Shown: positions 16,893 to 25,910 of the stretch, in pieces
Layout of the letters: each line of letters opens with the position of its first letter
How positions within the stretch are numbered: the first letter of the stretch is position 1
NCBI GenBank assembly: GCA_947500645.1
Contig: CANMSD010000003.1
Span: 618,501-682,500, forward strand
Reading direction: 5' to 3'
Origin: an uncultured Erythrobacter sp.
GTDB taxonomy: Bacteria; Pseudomonadota; Alphaproteobacteria; Sphingomonadales; Sphingomonadaceae
Length of the DNA: 64,000 nucleotides
The notes under the pieces: model-generated
What the model saw: the letters and a program-made list of their open reading frames with translations, nothing else
Database searches by the model: none
Told to the model about the DNA's origin: nothing
Made by a program: the position numbers and the translations under genes

Positions 16893-18566
16893 TTACCTAG
16901 TCAGCTTCTTATACGCCAATCTTGTAGGCCGATCCGCTGCATCGCCTAGGCGGCGGCGCTTGTCTTCCTCGTAAGCTTCGAAGTTCCCTTCGAACCATTC
17001 GACGTGTGAATTGCCTTCAAACGCCAGAATGTGCGTCGCTAGGCGATCCAGAAAGAAGCGGTCGTGCGAGATCACCACGGCGCAGCCCGCGAAGTTCTCG
17101 ATGGCTTCCTCAAGCGCGCCCAGCGTCTCGACGTCGAGGTCGTTGGTCGGCTCGTCCAGCAGCAGCACGTTGCCGCCCTGCTTCAGCATCTTGGCCATGT
17201 GCACGCGGTTGCGTTCACCGCCGGACAGCTTGCCAACGTTCTTCTGCTGGTCGCTGCCTTTGAAGTTGAACGCGCCGACATAGGCACGGGTCGAGGTGTC
17301 GTGACCGTTGACCTGCATGTAGTCGAGACCGTCCGAAATCTCTTCCCAGACATTGTTCTTGGGATTGAGGTCGTCGCGGCTCTGATCGACGTAGCCAAGG
17401 TGCACGGTGTCGCCGATTTCGATCGTGCCGCTGTCGGGCGTTTCCTGACCGGTGATCATGCGGAACAGGGTCGATTTGCCCGCGCCGTTCGGGCCGATCA
17501 CGCCGACAATGCCGCCTGGTGGCAGCATGAAGGAGAGGTTTTCGAACAATAGCTTGTCGCCATAGGCCTTCGAGATGTTCTTGGCCTCGATCACCTTGCC
17601 GCCGAGGCGTTCCGGCACCTGAATGACTATCTGCGCCTTGCCGGGTTTCCGGTTCGACATTTCATCCTGCAATTGGTCGAACTTGCGGATACGCGCCTTG
17701 GACTTGGTCTGGCGCGCGGCCGGGGTCTGCCTGATCCATTCGAGCTCGCGGGCGAGCGCTTTCTGGCGGCCCGACTCCTCGCGGCTTTCCTGTTCGAGGC
17801 GCTTGGCCTTCTTCTCGAGATAGGTCGAGTAATTGCCCTCATACGGGTAGTAGGAGGCGCGATCGAGCTCGAGGATCCACTCAACGACATTGTCGAGGAA
17901 GTAGCGATCGTGGGTGATCATCAGGACGGCGCCGGCATATTCCTTGAGGTGGTTCTCAAGCCATTCGACGGATTCGGCGTCTAGGTGGTTGGTCGGCTCG
18001 TCCAGCAGCAGGATCGACGGCTTCTGGATCAGCAGGCGGGTGAGGGCGACACGGCGCTTCTCACCGCCGGAAAGGTTGTTGACCGGGCTGTCCGAAGGCG
18101 GACAGCGCAGGGCCTCCATCGCGATTTCGAGCTGGTTGTCGAGCGTCCAGCCATCGACTGCGTCGATCTTCTCCTGCAGCTCGGCCATCTGCTCGCCGAG
18201 CGCTTCGAAGTCCGCATCGGGCTCGGCCATTTCGGCTGAGATCTGGTTGAAGCGCTCCACCATGGCGGCGGTCTCGCCAGCACCTTCGCGCACGTTTTCG
18301 AGCACAGTCTTGCTCTCGTCGAGCTGCGGCTCCTGCGGCAGGTAGCCGACGGTAATGTTCTCACCCGCCCATGCTTCGCCCGTGATGTCGGTGTCGATCC
18401 CGGCCATGATCTTCATCAGGGTTGATTTGCCCGCACCGTTGGGGCCGACAATGCCGATCTTCGCGCCTTGGTAGAATTGCAGGTTGATGTTGCTCAGCAC
18501 CGGCTTTTGAGCGCCGGGGAAAGTCTTGGTCATGTTCTTCATGACATAGGCGTATTGCGCGGCCAT
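16893..18566 (-). CDS. ettA: Energy-dependent translational throttle protein EttA (ABC-F ATPase)
   Basis: A 557-residue ABC-F protein (E. coli EttA has 555). It binds the ribosomal E site and gates the first peptide bond according to the ATP/ADP ratio. The two ATPase domains are complete: GPNGAGKST near residue 40 with NNLSGGEKRRVALTRLL and LLLDEPTNHLD, then GPNGAGKST again with GKLSGGERNRVHMAKML and LLLDEPTNDLD. The linker between them carries the EttA arm region. I start at ATG 18566 (MAAQYAYVMKNMTKTFPG), which has an AGGA upstream. The frame continues another 26 codons upstream without support. Confidence 0.96.
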   Translation of the reverse strand: MAAQYAYVMKNMTKTFPGAQKPVLSNINLQFYQGAKIGIVGPNGAGKSTLMKIMAGIDTDITGEAWAGENITVGYLPQEPQLDESKTVLENVREGAGETAAMVERFNQISAEMAEPDADFEALGEQMAELQEKIDAVDGWTLDNQLEIAMEALRCPPSDSPVNNLSGGEKRRVALTRLLIQKPSILLLDEPTNHLDAESVEWLENHLKEYAGAVLMITHDRYFLDNVVEWILELDRASYYPYEGNYSTYLEKKAKRLEQESREESGRQKALARELEWIRQTPAARQTKSKARIRKFDQLQDEMSNRKPGKAQIVIQVPERLGGKVIEAKNISKAYGDKLLFENLSFMLPPGGIVGVIGPNGAGKSTLFRMITGQETPDSGTIEIGDTVHLGYVDQSRDDLNPKNNVWEEISDGLDYMQVNGHDTSTRAYVGAFNFKGSDQQKNVGKLSGGERNRVHMAKMLKQGGNVLLLDEPTNDLDVETLGALEEAIENFAGCAVVISHDRFFLDRLATHILAFEGNSHVEWFEGNFEAYEEDKRRRLGDAADRPTRLAYKKLTR

Positions 18567-18717
18567 CGGGCGTGTCCTTTGGATGAATCTGTTCGGAATG
18601 GATGTCTCGCAGGTGCAAATAGGGCGAGAGCGGAGCAGGGGCAAGGTGGCTTAATCCGCAATTTACCTAAGTGATCTATCGCTGTCCCTTCACCACTTCG
18701 CCCTAAGGGCGGAGCCA

Positions 18718-19956
18718 TTGGATTTCGAGGTAAAAGTGCAGGCACAGATCCTCACTCTCATAATGCCGGCCATGGCGATGATATTCGCCGTGGTTTTTGT
18801 GGTACTCTGGTGGCAGGATCGAACGCGGTCCCACATTCTCGCCTACGCGTCGTGGTTTGCCGCGATTACTGTCGCGATATTGCTTCAAACGTGGATTTTC
18901 GGGGCGATAGGGCCGATGGAAGTCCTCGCTTTTCACTGGATATCTTCGGCGGGCCTGATCGCTCTGCTATGGGGTCTGGCGAAACGCCGGGGCGGACGAA
19001 TTCCTCTGCTGACCTACATCCTGTTGACGGCATGCTCGTCCGTGATCCTCTGGTACGCGCGGGTCTATGGCGAGCAGGAAGTTCTGCTGATGACGCAGAA
19101 CACAAACGCAGCGATGCTGTTGGCCCTGGGGGCCTTCAATGAGTGGCGTTCGGTGCGACGAAGTGTGGCCGATCGTGCGCTGATGTGGATTCTCACAGGC
19201 TTTGCTGCATATGGTTTTTTCCGCCCTTCAATGACGATCCTGGCGCGCAGCCAGATGACGATGGAGCAGTATCAGACATCGATCTTCTTCACGATCAACG
19301 TCACCGTTACGACACTGTTGGCGATGCTTGTCGCTATGGCGCTGATCGCCACGATCTATGCGGGCAACATGCAAGAGCAACAGGTCAAATCCGAGATCGA
19401 TCCGTTATCGGGTCTGCGCATGCGCGGCGCGTTTGAAACCGAAGCGCGAAACATGATCGACGAGGCTTTTCGGGCCAATGCTCCGGTTAGCCTAATCCTT
19501 GCAGACATCGATCACTTCAAGAAGGTCAATGACAGCTTCGGCCATGTCGTTGGAGACAGGGCGATTGCGCGTTTTGGCAAGCTGATCGATCAGTTGATCC
19601 GCTCCGGCGATGTGTCCGGCCGGGTCGGCGGCGAAGAGTTTTGTGTTCTCGTTTGGGATTGTGCTGTCGCGGATGCGGCGCAGTTGGCAGAGCGCATCAG
19701 GCTGTCTTTGGCGCGTCCGAACCATAGCGATGACGCAGACCACGTTCCGATAACGGCCAGCTTTGGCGTGGCCCAGTGGCGCGAAAGCGAGAGCTATGCG
19801 CAATTGTTCGAGCGGGCTGACAAAGCGCTCTACGCTGCCAAGGGCAATGGCCGGAACCAAGTGGCGAGCGAAGGAAAAGCTCCGTTAGGTGATAGCGGTC
19901 TTGTTGTGCCGCTGGCTGCGCATCGCTCCGCGCAGCAGGCCCGCTTGGCGCGCTGA
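18718..19956 (+). CDS. Membrane GGDEF protein (diguanylate cyclase)
   Basis: A 412-residue protein with six to seven hydrophobic helices over residues 10-215 and a C-terminal GGDEF domain (DPLSGLRMRGAFE, LILADIDHFKKVNDSFGHVVGDRAI, GRVGGEEFCVLVWD). It should synthesise cyclic di-GMP. The layout resembles the other GGDEF protein at 9229-10407, so the region has two membrane cyclases. The start used is TTG with AAGGG eight bases upstream; an ATG at 18763 is the alternative. Confidence 0.9.
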   Translation: MDFEVKVQAQILTLIMPAMAMIFAVVFVVLWWQDRTRSHILAYASWFAAITVAILLQTWIFGAIGPMEVLAFHWISSAGLIALLWGLAKRRGGRIPLLTYILLTACSSVILWYARVYGEQEVLLMTQNTNAAMLLALGAFNEWRSVRRSVADRALMWILTGFAAYGFFRPSMTILARSQMTMEQYQTSIFFTINVTVTTLLAMLVAMALIATIYAGNMQEQQVKSEIDPLSGLRMRGAFETEARNMIDEAFRANAPVSLILADIDHFKKVNDSFGHVVGDRAIARFGKLIDQLIRSGDVSGRVGGEEFCVLVWDCAVADAAQLAERIRLSLARPNHSDDADHVPITASFGVAQWRESESYAQLFERADKALYAAKGNGRNQVASEGKAPLGDSGLVVPLAAHRSAQQARLAR

Positions 19957-20005
19957 GAATCCAGTCACTGGACTTGGGCCGCGCGCGAAGTTAGCAGCCT
20001 TGCTC

Positions 20006-21421
20006 ATGAAAAAGACCATGCTCGCGCTCGCCGCCCTGTCGCTTCCCACCATGCCTGCCGCCGTTCACGCGCAGGAAGTGGGGTCCGTTTCGCTTGAAGA
20101 TATGGCCGATGGCGCGCTGACGCTTGACACGATCGCGTGGGATTTCGTCGAAGGGATTACGACAGAGGTAGGCCCGCGACAGGCCGGGACAGAGGCCGAG
20201 GCGCGCGGGCGCGAATGGGCGATGAACTGGCTGCGTGAGAACGGCTTTGCAAACGTCGCGAACGAGCCGTTCGAGATGGACACATGGGTGCCGGGCGAGC
20301 TGCACAAGGCGGAGATCGTCTCGCCATTCCCGCAACCTTTGGTGGTCCAGCCTTTGGGCGGCAGCGCTTCAACTGGGCCAGACGGCATCACCGCCGAAGT
20401 CGTCGAGTTCGAGACTGTCGCGGCATTGCAAGCGGCACCAGAGGGCAGCCTCACCGGCAAGATCGCCTACATTTCGCATTCGATGACGCCGACGCAAGAC
20501 GGCTCGCAATATGGCTTTGCCGGGCCTGCGCGCTGGGTCGGGGCGAGCATCGCCAAAGAGAAAGGCGCCGTCGCAACGGTGATCAAATCGGTCGGAACGG
20601 ACTATCACCGCAACCCGCACACGGGTGGGACTCGCGTGGTCGACGGGATGATTCCGGCGGGCGCGTTGCCACTGCCCGATGCGGAGAACCTGGAGCGGAT
20701 GTTCGACCGCGCAGATGGCCGACCGATCACGATGAAGCTGACACTGACGCCTGAGAAGCTCGGCAAGACGATGAGCGGAAATGTCGTCGGCGAGATCGTC
20801 GGTCGCAATCCCGACCTGCCGCCGGTACTGCTCGCCTGCCACCTCGACAGCTGGTGGAATGCGCCCGGTGCCTTCGATGATGGTGCGGGTTGCGGGATTA
20901 TCGCCGCAGCGGCGCTGCATGTCTCGCATACCGGCCAGCCGCTGCGCACGATTCGCGTGCTGTTTGCGGGCGCTGAGGAAGTCGGCCTATGGGGCAGCCG
21001 CGCCTATAGCGAAGCGCATATCGATGAGCCGATTGCAGTTGGTATCGAAAGCGATTTCGGCGCGGACCGTGTCTGGCGCTTCGAAAGCAATTTCCGCGAT
21101 AGCAATCCGGACCTGCATGCCAAGATCGCGGCCGCCGTCGCGCGTTTTGGTGTTGCTAATTCGACCATCACTGCCACCGGCGGCGCGGACCTGAACATCG
21201 CGCGCGATCAGAAGACTGCGATTATCGATCTACAGCAGGATGGCACGCGCTATTTTGATCTGCACCACACGCCCGACGACACACTCGACAAGATCGATCC
21301 AGTGCAATTGCGCCAGAATGTCGCGGTGTGGACGCAGGTCACCGGCGTCCTCGCCAACGAGGAACGGTCAATCCAGACCGGCGGCACCGTGCCTAGCGCT
21401 CCGCCGCTAATGGAAGAGTAG
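20006..21421 (+). CDS. Exported M28-family zinc metallopeptidase
   Basis: A 471-residue protein with a signal peptide (MKKTMLALAALSLPTMPAAVHAQ). The two-zinc site is visible: CHLDSW (His), GAFDDGAGCG (bridging Asp), FAGAEEVGLWG (catalytic Glu-Glu), ESDFGAD (Asp) and LHHTPDD (His). A PA-like insert lies between residues 120 and 250, as in carboxypeptidase Q-type members. It probably trims peptides in the periplasm or outside the cell. The frame opens 39 codons earlier, but only the start at 20006 gives the signal peptide. It immediately precedes the catabolic island and is not obviously part of it. Confidence 0.9.
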   Translation: MKKTMLALAALSLPTMPAAVHAQEVGSVSLEDMADGALTLDTIAWDFVEGITTEVGPRQAGTEAEARGREWAMNWLRENGFANVANEPFEMDTWVPGELHKAEIVSPFPQPLVVQPLGGSASTGPDGITAEVVEFETVAALQAAPEGSLTGKIAYISHSMTPTQDGSQYGFAGPARWVGASIAKEKGAVATVIKSVGTDYHRNPHTGGTRVVDGMIPAGALPLPDAENLERMFDRADGRPITMKLTLTPEKLGKTMSGNVVGEIVGRNPDLPPVLLACHLDSWWNAPGAFDDGAGCGIIAAAALHVSHTGQPLRTIRVLFAGAEEVGLWGSRAYSEAHIDEPIAVGIESDFGADRVWRFESNFRDSNPDLHAKIAAAVARFGVANSTITATGGADLNIARDQKTAIIDLQQDGTRYFDLHHTPDDTLDKIDPVQLRQNVAVWTQVTGVLANEERSIQTGGTVPSAPPLMEE

Positions 21422-21593
21422 ACCAAGCACAAATCAAGGTTGGATTGCTCATCTGGTCGGCTCTCATTCACCATCCGAGTTTGGTAGAGAGAGCGGCGGA
21501 ACCCTCCTGCGTACTTGGGAATTTCTCACATTAGGCGACGAAGCGTGCAGCAAAGTTGCACTTTCCATTGACTTGCGTGCTGGCTTGCGTCAG

Positions 21594-21609
21594 ATTTGTC
21601 CGGACAAAT
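21594..21609. promoter_or_regulatory. Island operator 1 (perfect 16-bp palindrome)
   Basis: ATTTGTCCGGACAAAT, a perfect palindrome 17 bp before the ATG of the methyltransferase gene. TTGACT at 21568-21573 is a likely -35, and the operator overlaps the -10/start area, a repressor-like placement. Identical to the copy at 52691-52706. Confidence 0.85.
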
Positions 21610-21625
21610 TATTCAGGACCAGAAA

Positions 21626-22840
21626 ATGAGCTCCGATCTACCTCCTCCTTATACCGCTCTCACGCGCCACGACATGATGCCCAAGGCATCGCATGACGAG
21701 GCTGCGCGGTTCAATTTCCTGACTCATTTCAACCGCTATGTTTCAGGCGCCATCGGGGCGGGAAACAGACTGGCCTATGAAAAGCGGGTTCTTCCCGCCT
21801 TTCGCGCCGAGCATGGGCGCGATCCCGAGCACCGCTATGAAATCCGCGACGCGATGAATCAGGATGCCTGGCATCGCATGTGGTCAGCATTGAAGCGCAA
21901 TTCGATGGAGATGCGCCAACACAACGGTCGCCAGATCGTTCTGCGTCAGATTGAGGAGCTCAACGCCAAGGCGAAGCGGTACAACGATGAGAGCGGCATG
22001 CTGGAGCTCGATCCTTCGGTGGAACAGCCGCACTATCAGACTGCAGTGGACATTCATTGCCAGCCCGGCGGCTATCACAGCGAAGAGCTGCCCGGCGATG
22101 TGACGATGGGCGCAAATTACGACGTCGGCCTGTTTGCAACAACCGGCGGGGCGCTGGGCGGCCTCAACGATGGCGGCGGGCAGGCTGTGGTAGAATGGGC
22201 CAAGAAGGAGCGCCCTGATTGGCAGCCGAAGCGCATTCTCGATATCGGGTGCACGGTCGGGCACAATGCAGTGCCGATTGCGTTAGCCTATCCCGATGCG
22301 GAGGTGATCGCGATCGACACCGCAGGGGCGAGCCTGCGCTACGCCGCTGCACGTGCTGCGGCGATGGGTGTGACCAACATCAAATTCATTCAGGCGTCGG
22401 GCGAAGACCTTTCACGCTGGGCGGATGGGCATTTCGATTGGGTGCAGACGACCATGTTCCTGCACGAATTGTCCTCCAAAGCGATGCCGAAAATTCTCGC
22501 AGAGGCAAATCGCGTATTGGCACCCGGTGGCTTGATCTTCCACATTGAGCAGCCGCAATATTCCGACGAGATGCCGCTTTTCGAGCAGTTCATGCGGGAC
22601 TGGGATGCGTTCAACAATAACGAGCCGTTCTGGTCTGCCATGCATGGTCAGGATCTTAAGCAGGTGATGGTCGATGCCGGTTTCTCGCGCGAGAACCAGT
22701 TCACCGTCGGTGTTCGCGCGGTGGTCGATCCAGAGATATTCCCGCCGTCGCCCGATGAAGGCGAAGAAGATTTTGGCCGCGCGGCGATCTGGAATGCTTA
22801 TGGTGCCTGGAAGGGCGGCGAACAGGCGGTGGCGGCATGA
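21626..22840 (+). CDS. Class I SAM-dependent methyltransferase, first gene of block A
   Basis: A 404-residue protein. The C-terminal part has a Rossmann methyltransferase fold with motif I RILDIGCTVGHNAVPIALAYP (slightly unusual GCTVG in place of GCGxG), an acidic motif II (EVIAIDTAG), then FDWVQTTMFLHELS and LAPGGLIFHIEQPQ. The N-terminal 190 residues are unassigned and could bind the acceptor substrate. I start at ATG 21626. The longer frame begins with MSGQ, which is merely the operator translated. It is coupled by ATGA to the next gene. The methyl acceptor is unknown. Confidence 0.82.
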   Translation: MSSDLPPPYTALTRHDMMPKASHDEAARFNFLTHFNRYVSGAIGAGNRLAYEKRVLPAFRAEHGRDPEHRYEIRDAMNQDAWHRMWSALKRNSMEMRQHNGRQIVLRQIEELNAKAKRYNDESGMLELDPSVEQPHYQTAVDIHCQPGGYHSEELPGDVTMGANYDVGLFATTGGALGGLNDGGGQAVVEWAKKERPDWQPKRILDIGCTVGHNAVPIALAYPDAEVIAIDTAGASLRYAAARAAAMGVTNIKFIQASGEDLSRWADGHFDWVQTTMFLHELSSKAMPKILAEANRVLAPGGLIFHIEQPQYSDEMPLFEQFMRDWDAFNNNEPFWSAMHGQDLKQVMVDAGFSRENQFTVGVRAVVDPEIFPPSPDEGEEDFGRAAIWNAYGAWKGGEQAVAA

Positions 22841-23199
22841 GCAACGAGGATTTCGACTGGGTCGCCGCTTCGGGCAGACGCGCCAAGGGCAAGCGCCCGG
22901 AATACTTTGAAGATCCAGCGCTCGACCGGCTCTATTCGGTCGTATTCGCTCTGTCTGCGGAAGTATCTGCCCTGCGCGAGCGGCAGGACACCGTCGAGCG
23001 TCTGCTTGAAAAGAATGGCTCTATAACCCGCGCTGATATCGAGGCGTTCGTCCCCACCCGGGAGGAGGGCGATGAGCGGGCCTTGGCGACGAAAGCATAT
23101 GTGTCGCGGATCATGCGCGGCTTCCAGCAGCAATTGGAAGCGATTGAGGCGGAAGATCCGCCAATCATGGAGATTGTGGACCGGTTGGCGAAAAGCTGA
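22837..23199 (+). CDS. Hypothetical protein of block A
   Basis: A 120-residue soluble, charged protein with a central helical segment (LDRLYSVVFALSAEVSALRERQDTVERLLEKNG) that looks like a coiled coil. It overlaps the methyltransferase stop by ATGA, so the two are probably made together and may form a complex. No family was recognised. There is no signal peptide or membrane segment. Confidence 0.7.
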   Translation: MSNEDFDWVAASGRRAKGKRPEYFEDPALDRLYSVVFALSAEVSALRERQDTVERLLEKNGSITRADIEAFVPTREEGDERALATKAYVSRIMRGFQQQLEAIEAEDPPIMEIVDRLAKS

Positions 23200-23232
23200 C
23201 GGTGCAGGCCGGAAGGCCACTTGGGAGGATTC

Positions 23233-23925
23233 ATGGAATTTCTGTATTTGAACGAACTCAGCATTTTGCGCTGGGCTCACATTTTGGCAATGGTGTATTG
23301 GCTGGGCGGCGAATGGGGCGTCTTCCAGACCGCCTATCACGTTACCAATCCGGCGCTCTCGCTGGACGAGCGCAAGCGGCACATGGAAACCGCTTACCGG
23401 ATCGATATTCTCGCTCGTACAGGCATCGTGCTGCTGCTGCCGCTCGGCCTGCATATGGGCAAGATCTACGGCTTTGTGCCCTTCCTTGAAGGATCTGGAA
23501 TCTGGTGGATGTGGCTGTTCTTCGCCATCTGGCTGACGATGACCTGGGCGGCCTTTATCAAGCGCGAGACGGACATTGGTGTGAAGATCACTCGCACCGA
23601 AGAGCTGCTACGCTATCCCTTGATCGCGGCTCTCTTTGTTGCCGGTTTTATGGCGCTTGGTGGTAGCGGGCCAATCGAGTCCGGCATGGGCAACAATTGG
23701 TACCCGTGGAAGATGATCCTCTACGCTTTTGCGCTGTGCATCGGCCTGTTCCTGAGGCTGGTTATGCGCCGCTGGACGGAGCGCTTCCGCATCCTAGCAA
23801 TGGGGCCTGACGCGGAACAAGAGGCTGCGCTTACGCGAGAGATTAATCTGTCTCGGATCGCCGCCTACATTTATTGGATCACGATTTCGGGTGTCTGTTT
23901 CCTGGGAGCTGTGAAGCCGTTCTAA
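23233..23925 (+). CDS. Multi-spanning membrane protein, DUF2269/PuuD-N-like
   Basis: A 230-residue protein with six hydrophobic helices. The opening LRWAHILAMVYWLGGEWGVFQ and LLLPLGLHMGKIYGF have a His placed inside a helix, a pattern shared with heme-binding membrane domains such as the N-terminal part of PuuD urate hydroxylase and DUF2269 proteins. A redox or electron-transfer role for the exported oxidoreductases of the island is possible but is inference. The start at 23233 is supported by GGGAGG. Confidence 0.68.
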   Translation: MEFLYLNELSILRWAHILAMVYWLGGEWGVFQTAYHVTNPALSLDERKRHMETAYRIDILARTGIVLLLPLGLHMGKIYGFVPFLEGSGIWWMWLFFAIWLTMTWAAFIKRETDIGVKITRTEELLRYPLIAALFVAGFMALGGSGPIESGMGNNWYPWKMILYAFALCIGLFLRLVMRRWTERFRILAMGPDAEQEAALTREINLSRIAAYIYWITISGVCFLGAVKPF

Positions 23926-23953
23926 AGCACACCGGTGAGAGGGGAGACTAGCA

Positions 23954-25093
23954 ATGGATCGTAGAACAATGTTGGGAGCGGGCGCGGGAATTGCCGCAGT
24001 AAGCGCGCTCGATTGGACGTCTTTTGCAAGTCCCGCCTCCGCCGCGACAGGTCATGGCGGGCCGCTGCAGATGGAATCCGACGGCACCTATGCGACGGTT
24101 CCGCTGGCCAAACCAGTTATCTCGCTGGGTGTTGCGCAAAGCCGGGTTGTGCCGGTCGAACTCGACAATCTGAAGCAGACGCGGATGGCCAATGTCCAGC
24201 ACATGGCCGACCTGATCGATGCGGCCAACGGATTTTCCGGTCCGCGCGACATCATCTTCTTTCATGAGTTTCCGATCACCGGATACAATCACCGCTGGGA
24301 TCTGAAGGAGGCCCGCCGCGCGGCGATCGAGCTGCCCGGTGAAGAAAGCGAAGTGTTGGCGGCGAAGGCGCGCGAATACGGCAGCTGGCTGGTTTTCGGC
24401 TCCTACGTGCGCGATCCCGACTGGCCAGAGCGCCTGCTTTCGATCACGACGATCATGAACGGGCAGGGCGAGATTGTTGCCAAGCATTGGAAAGCGCGCA
24501 ATCTCAAGGGCTTCTTCCCCGGTGGACGTGAGCTTTTCACCGCCACGATCTACGACCTGCTCGATGAATATGTCGAACGCTATGGCTGGGACGAAGTGAT
24601 CCCGATCACGCGCACGCCGCTCGGCAATTTGGCGACCAGCTCCACCCAACGAGAGCCGGAGATTTTCCGCGCGATGGCGATGAAAGGCGCAGAGATCATT
24701 TTGCGCACCGCGACCGGCGGCTTTACCCCACTCGATATCCAGGCGACCTCGCTTTACAACGGTGTCTACACGGCGGTCGCGAACAATTCGGCCAGTCCTG
24801 AAAACCCGTACTACTTCGCCGATGCAGGCGGCGGGAAGTCGGCCATCTACGCGCCCGGCGGTGACGAGATGAACAAGGCCGAGACCGCCTTCGAGACGCT
24901 GGTGTCAGCCCGCATTCCGATCGCCGATTTCCGCGCGCGCCATCGCCAGCCGATCGTGCATAGCGAGCTCTATGCGCCGATTTTTGAGCGCTACAAGAGT
25001 CCTTACGGGCCGAACCTGCTCGCCGATTATCAACCCACCGATGCCACTGATGCCGGCCGATATTTGCGCGCAAAAACGCGCTGGTCGAAGTAA
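23954..25093 (+). CDS. Tat-exported nitrilase-fold protein lacking the catalytic Cys
   Basis: A 379-residue member of the carbon-nitrogen hydrolase superfamily with a twin-arginine leader (MDRRTMLGAGAGIAAVSALDW, cleavage after about residue 31). The catalytic Glu (FFHEFPITGY) and Lys (KHWKARNLKG) regions are present. The segment that normally reads like (A)xCYDxRFPE here reads LATSSTQREPE, placing Ser (codon 24641-24643) where the nucleophilic Cys should be. It may therefore be a serine variant, a lyase or a binding protein. It is the only obvious exported member of block A. Confidence 0.82.
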   Translation: MDRRTMLGAGAGIAAVSALDWTSFASPASAATGHGGPLQMESDGTYATVPLAKPVISLGVAQSRVVPVELDNLKQTRMANVQHMADLIDAANGFSGPRDIIFFHEFPITGYNHRWDLKEARRAAIELPGEESEVLAAKAREYGSWLVFGSYVRDPDWPERLLSITTIMNGQGEIVAKHWKARNLKGFFPGGRELFTATIYDLLDEYVERYGWDEVIPITRTPLGNLATSSTQREPEIFRAMAMKGAEIILRTATGGFTPLDIQATSLYNGVYTAVANNSASPENPYYFADAGGGKSAIYAPGGDEMNKAETAFETLVSARIPIADFRARHRQPIVHSELYAPIFERYKSPYGPNLLADYQPTDATDAGRYLRAKTRWSK

Positions 25094-25105
25094 AAGGAGC
25101 GCCAA

Positions 25106-25423
25106 GTGCCTGCCTATATGATTGTGACTGCCAAGATCGCTGACCGCGATGCCTTTATCCAGGGATATGGTGCGGCGGCCGGTGCGCTCGTCGCCAAGTT
25201 CGGCGGCAAATATGTGCTGCGCGGCCCCGGTGCCGAATTGCTCGAGGGTGACTTTGGCGATGGCGCTTCGATGGTCATTTCCGAATGGCCCGACAAGGAA
25301 ACAGCCAAACGGTTCTGGGACAGCCCGGAATACGGTGAGGCGAAGAAGCTGCGCGAGGGCATCGCCGATTGTCAGGTTCTGCTGATCGAAGCGCCCAGCA
25401 TGGCGGAGGCGATAAATGGCTGA
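25106..25423 (+). CDS. DUF1330 family protein
   Basis: A 105-residue dimeric alpha-beta barrel type protein (MIVTAKIADRDAFIQGYGAAAGALVAKFGGKYVLRG..., MVISEWPDKETAKRFWDSPEYGEAKKLREG). DUF1330 proteins share the ferredoxin-like fold of EthD and Dabb proteins and often accompany ring-degrading enzymes, but no reaction is established. It overlaps the following VOC gene by 8 bp. Confidence 0.88.
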   Translation: MPAYMIVTAKIADRDAFIQGYGAAAGALVAKFGGKYVLRGPGAELLEGDFGDGASMVISEWPDKETAKRFWDSPEYGEAKKLREGIADCQVLLIEAPSMAEAING

Positions 25424-25910
25424 GCAACCGGACGTCGATATCATCAAGCGCACCACCCTGATGGTGCGCGACGCAGAAACTGCCGCCAATTGGTATGAGA
25501 CGGTGCTGAGCATGAAACGCTGGATGGACGTTCCGTTCACGCTTTCCGGGACTCAGCTGGCCGCTGGCAAGAAGGGCGATCAGACGCGCCTGGTCATTAT
25601 GCAGGCGGAGCATGACACGATCGGAATGATTGGCTTGCTGCAATGGGTCGACCCCAAGCGCGACGATATCCCTGAAGAGCTGCCGACGGAGATTGGCTTT
25701 GGCGCGCCCGTTTTCGTGGTCGCAGCCAAAGATTGCCGCGCAACGGTTGAGCGTGCTCGCGAGGCCGGTTCGCGTGTCCACTCTGAGCCGCGCGACTGGT
25801 CGGTCACCGGCGCGGACGGCAAGGTGAAGGACATGGTCGGCGCGAGTTTCTGGGACCTCGACGGCTATTTCTATGAGGTCAACCAGGTGGTGAAAGTCCA
25901 CGAGGGGTGA
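25416..25910 (+). CDS. VOC-family protein of block A (first)
   Basis: A 164-residue protein with two VOC half-modules. The opening KRTTLMVRDAETAANWYETVLSMK and the closing SFWDLDGYFYEVNQVVKVHEG are recognisable. A metal site is unclear, since the first ligand position reads Thr rather than His, while the final Glu (YFYEVNQ) is present. It could be a lyase, isomerase or dioxygenase. Its stop overlaps the GTG start of the next gene. Confidence 0.78.
   Translation: MAEQPDVDIIKRTTLMVRDAETAANWYETVLSMKRWMDVPFTLSGTQLAAGKKGDQTRLVIMQAEHDTIGMIGLLQWVDPKRDDIPEELPTEIGFGAPVFVVAAKDCRATVERAREAGSRVHSEPRDWSVTGADGKVKDMVGASFWDLDGYFYEVNQVVKVHEG

Noticed and set aside
21596..21625. N-terminal extension MSGQIIQDQK of the methyltransferase frame
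   Set aside because: It translates operator 1 (TTG TCC GGA CAA); the true ATG is at 21626. The same MSGQ artefact appears at 52665 and 37664.
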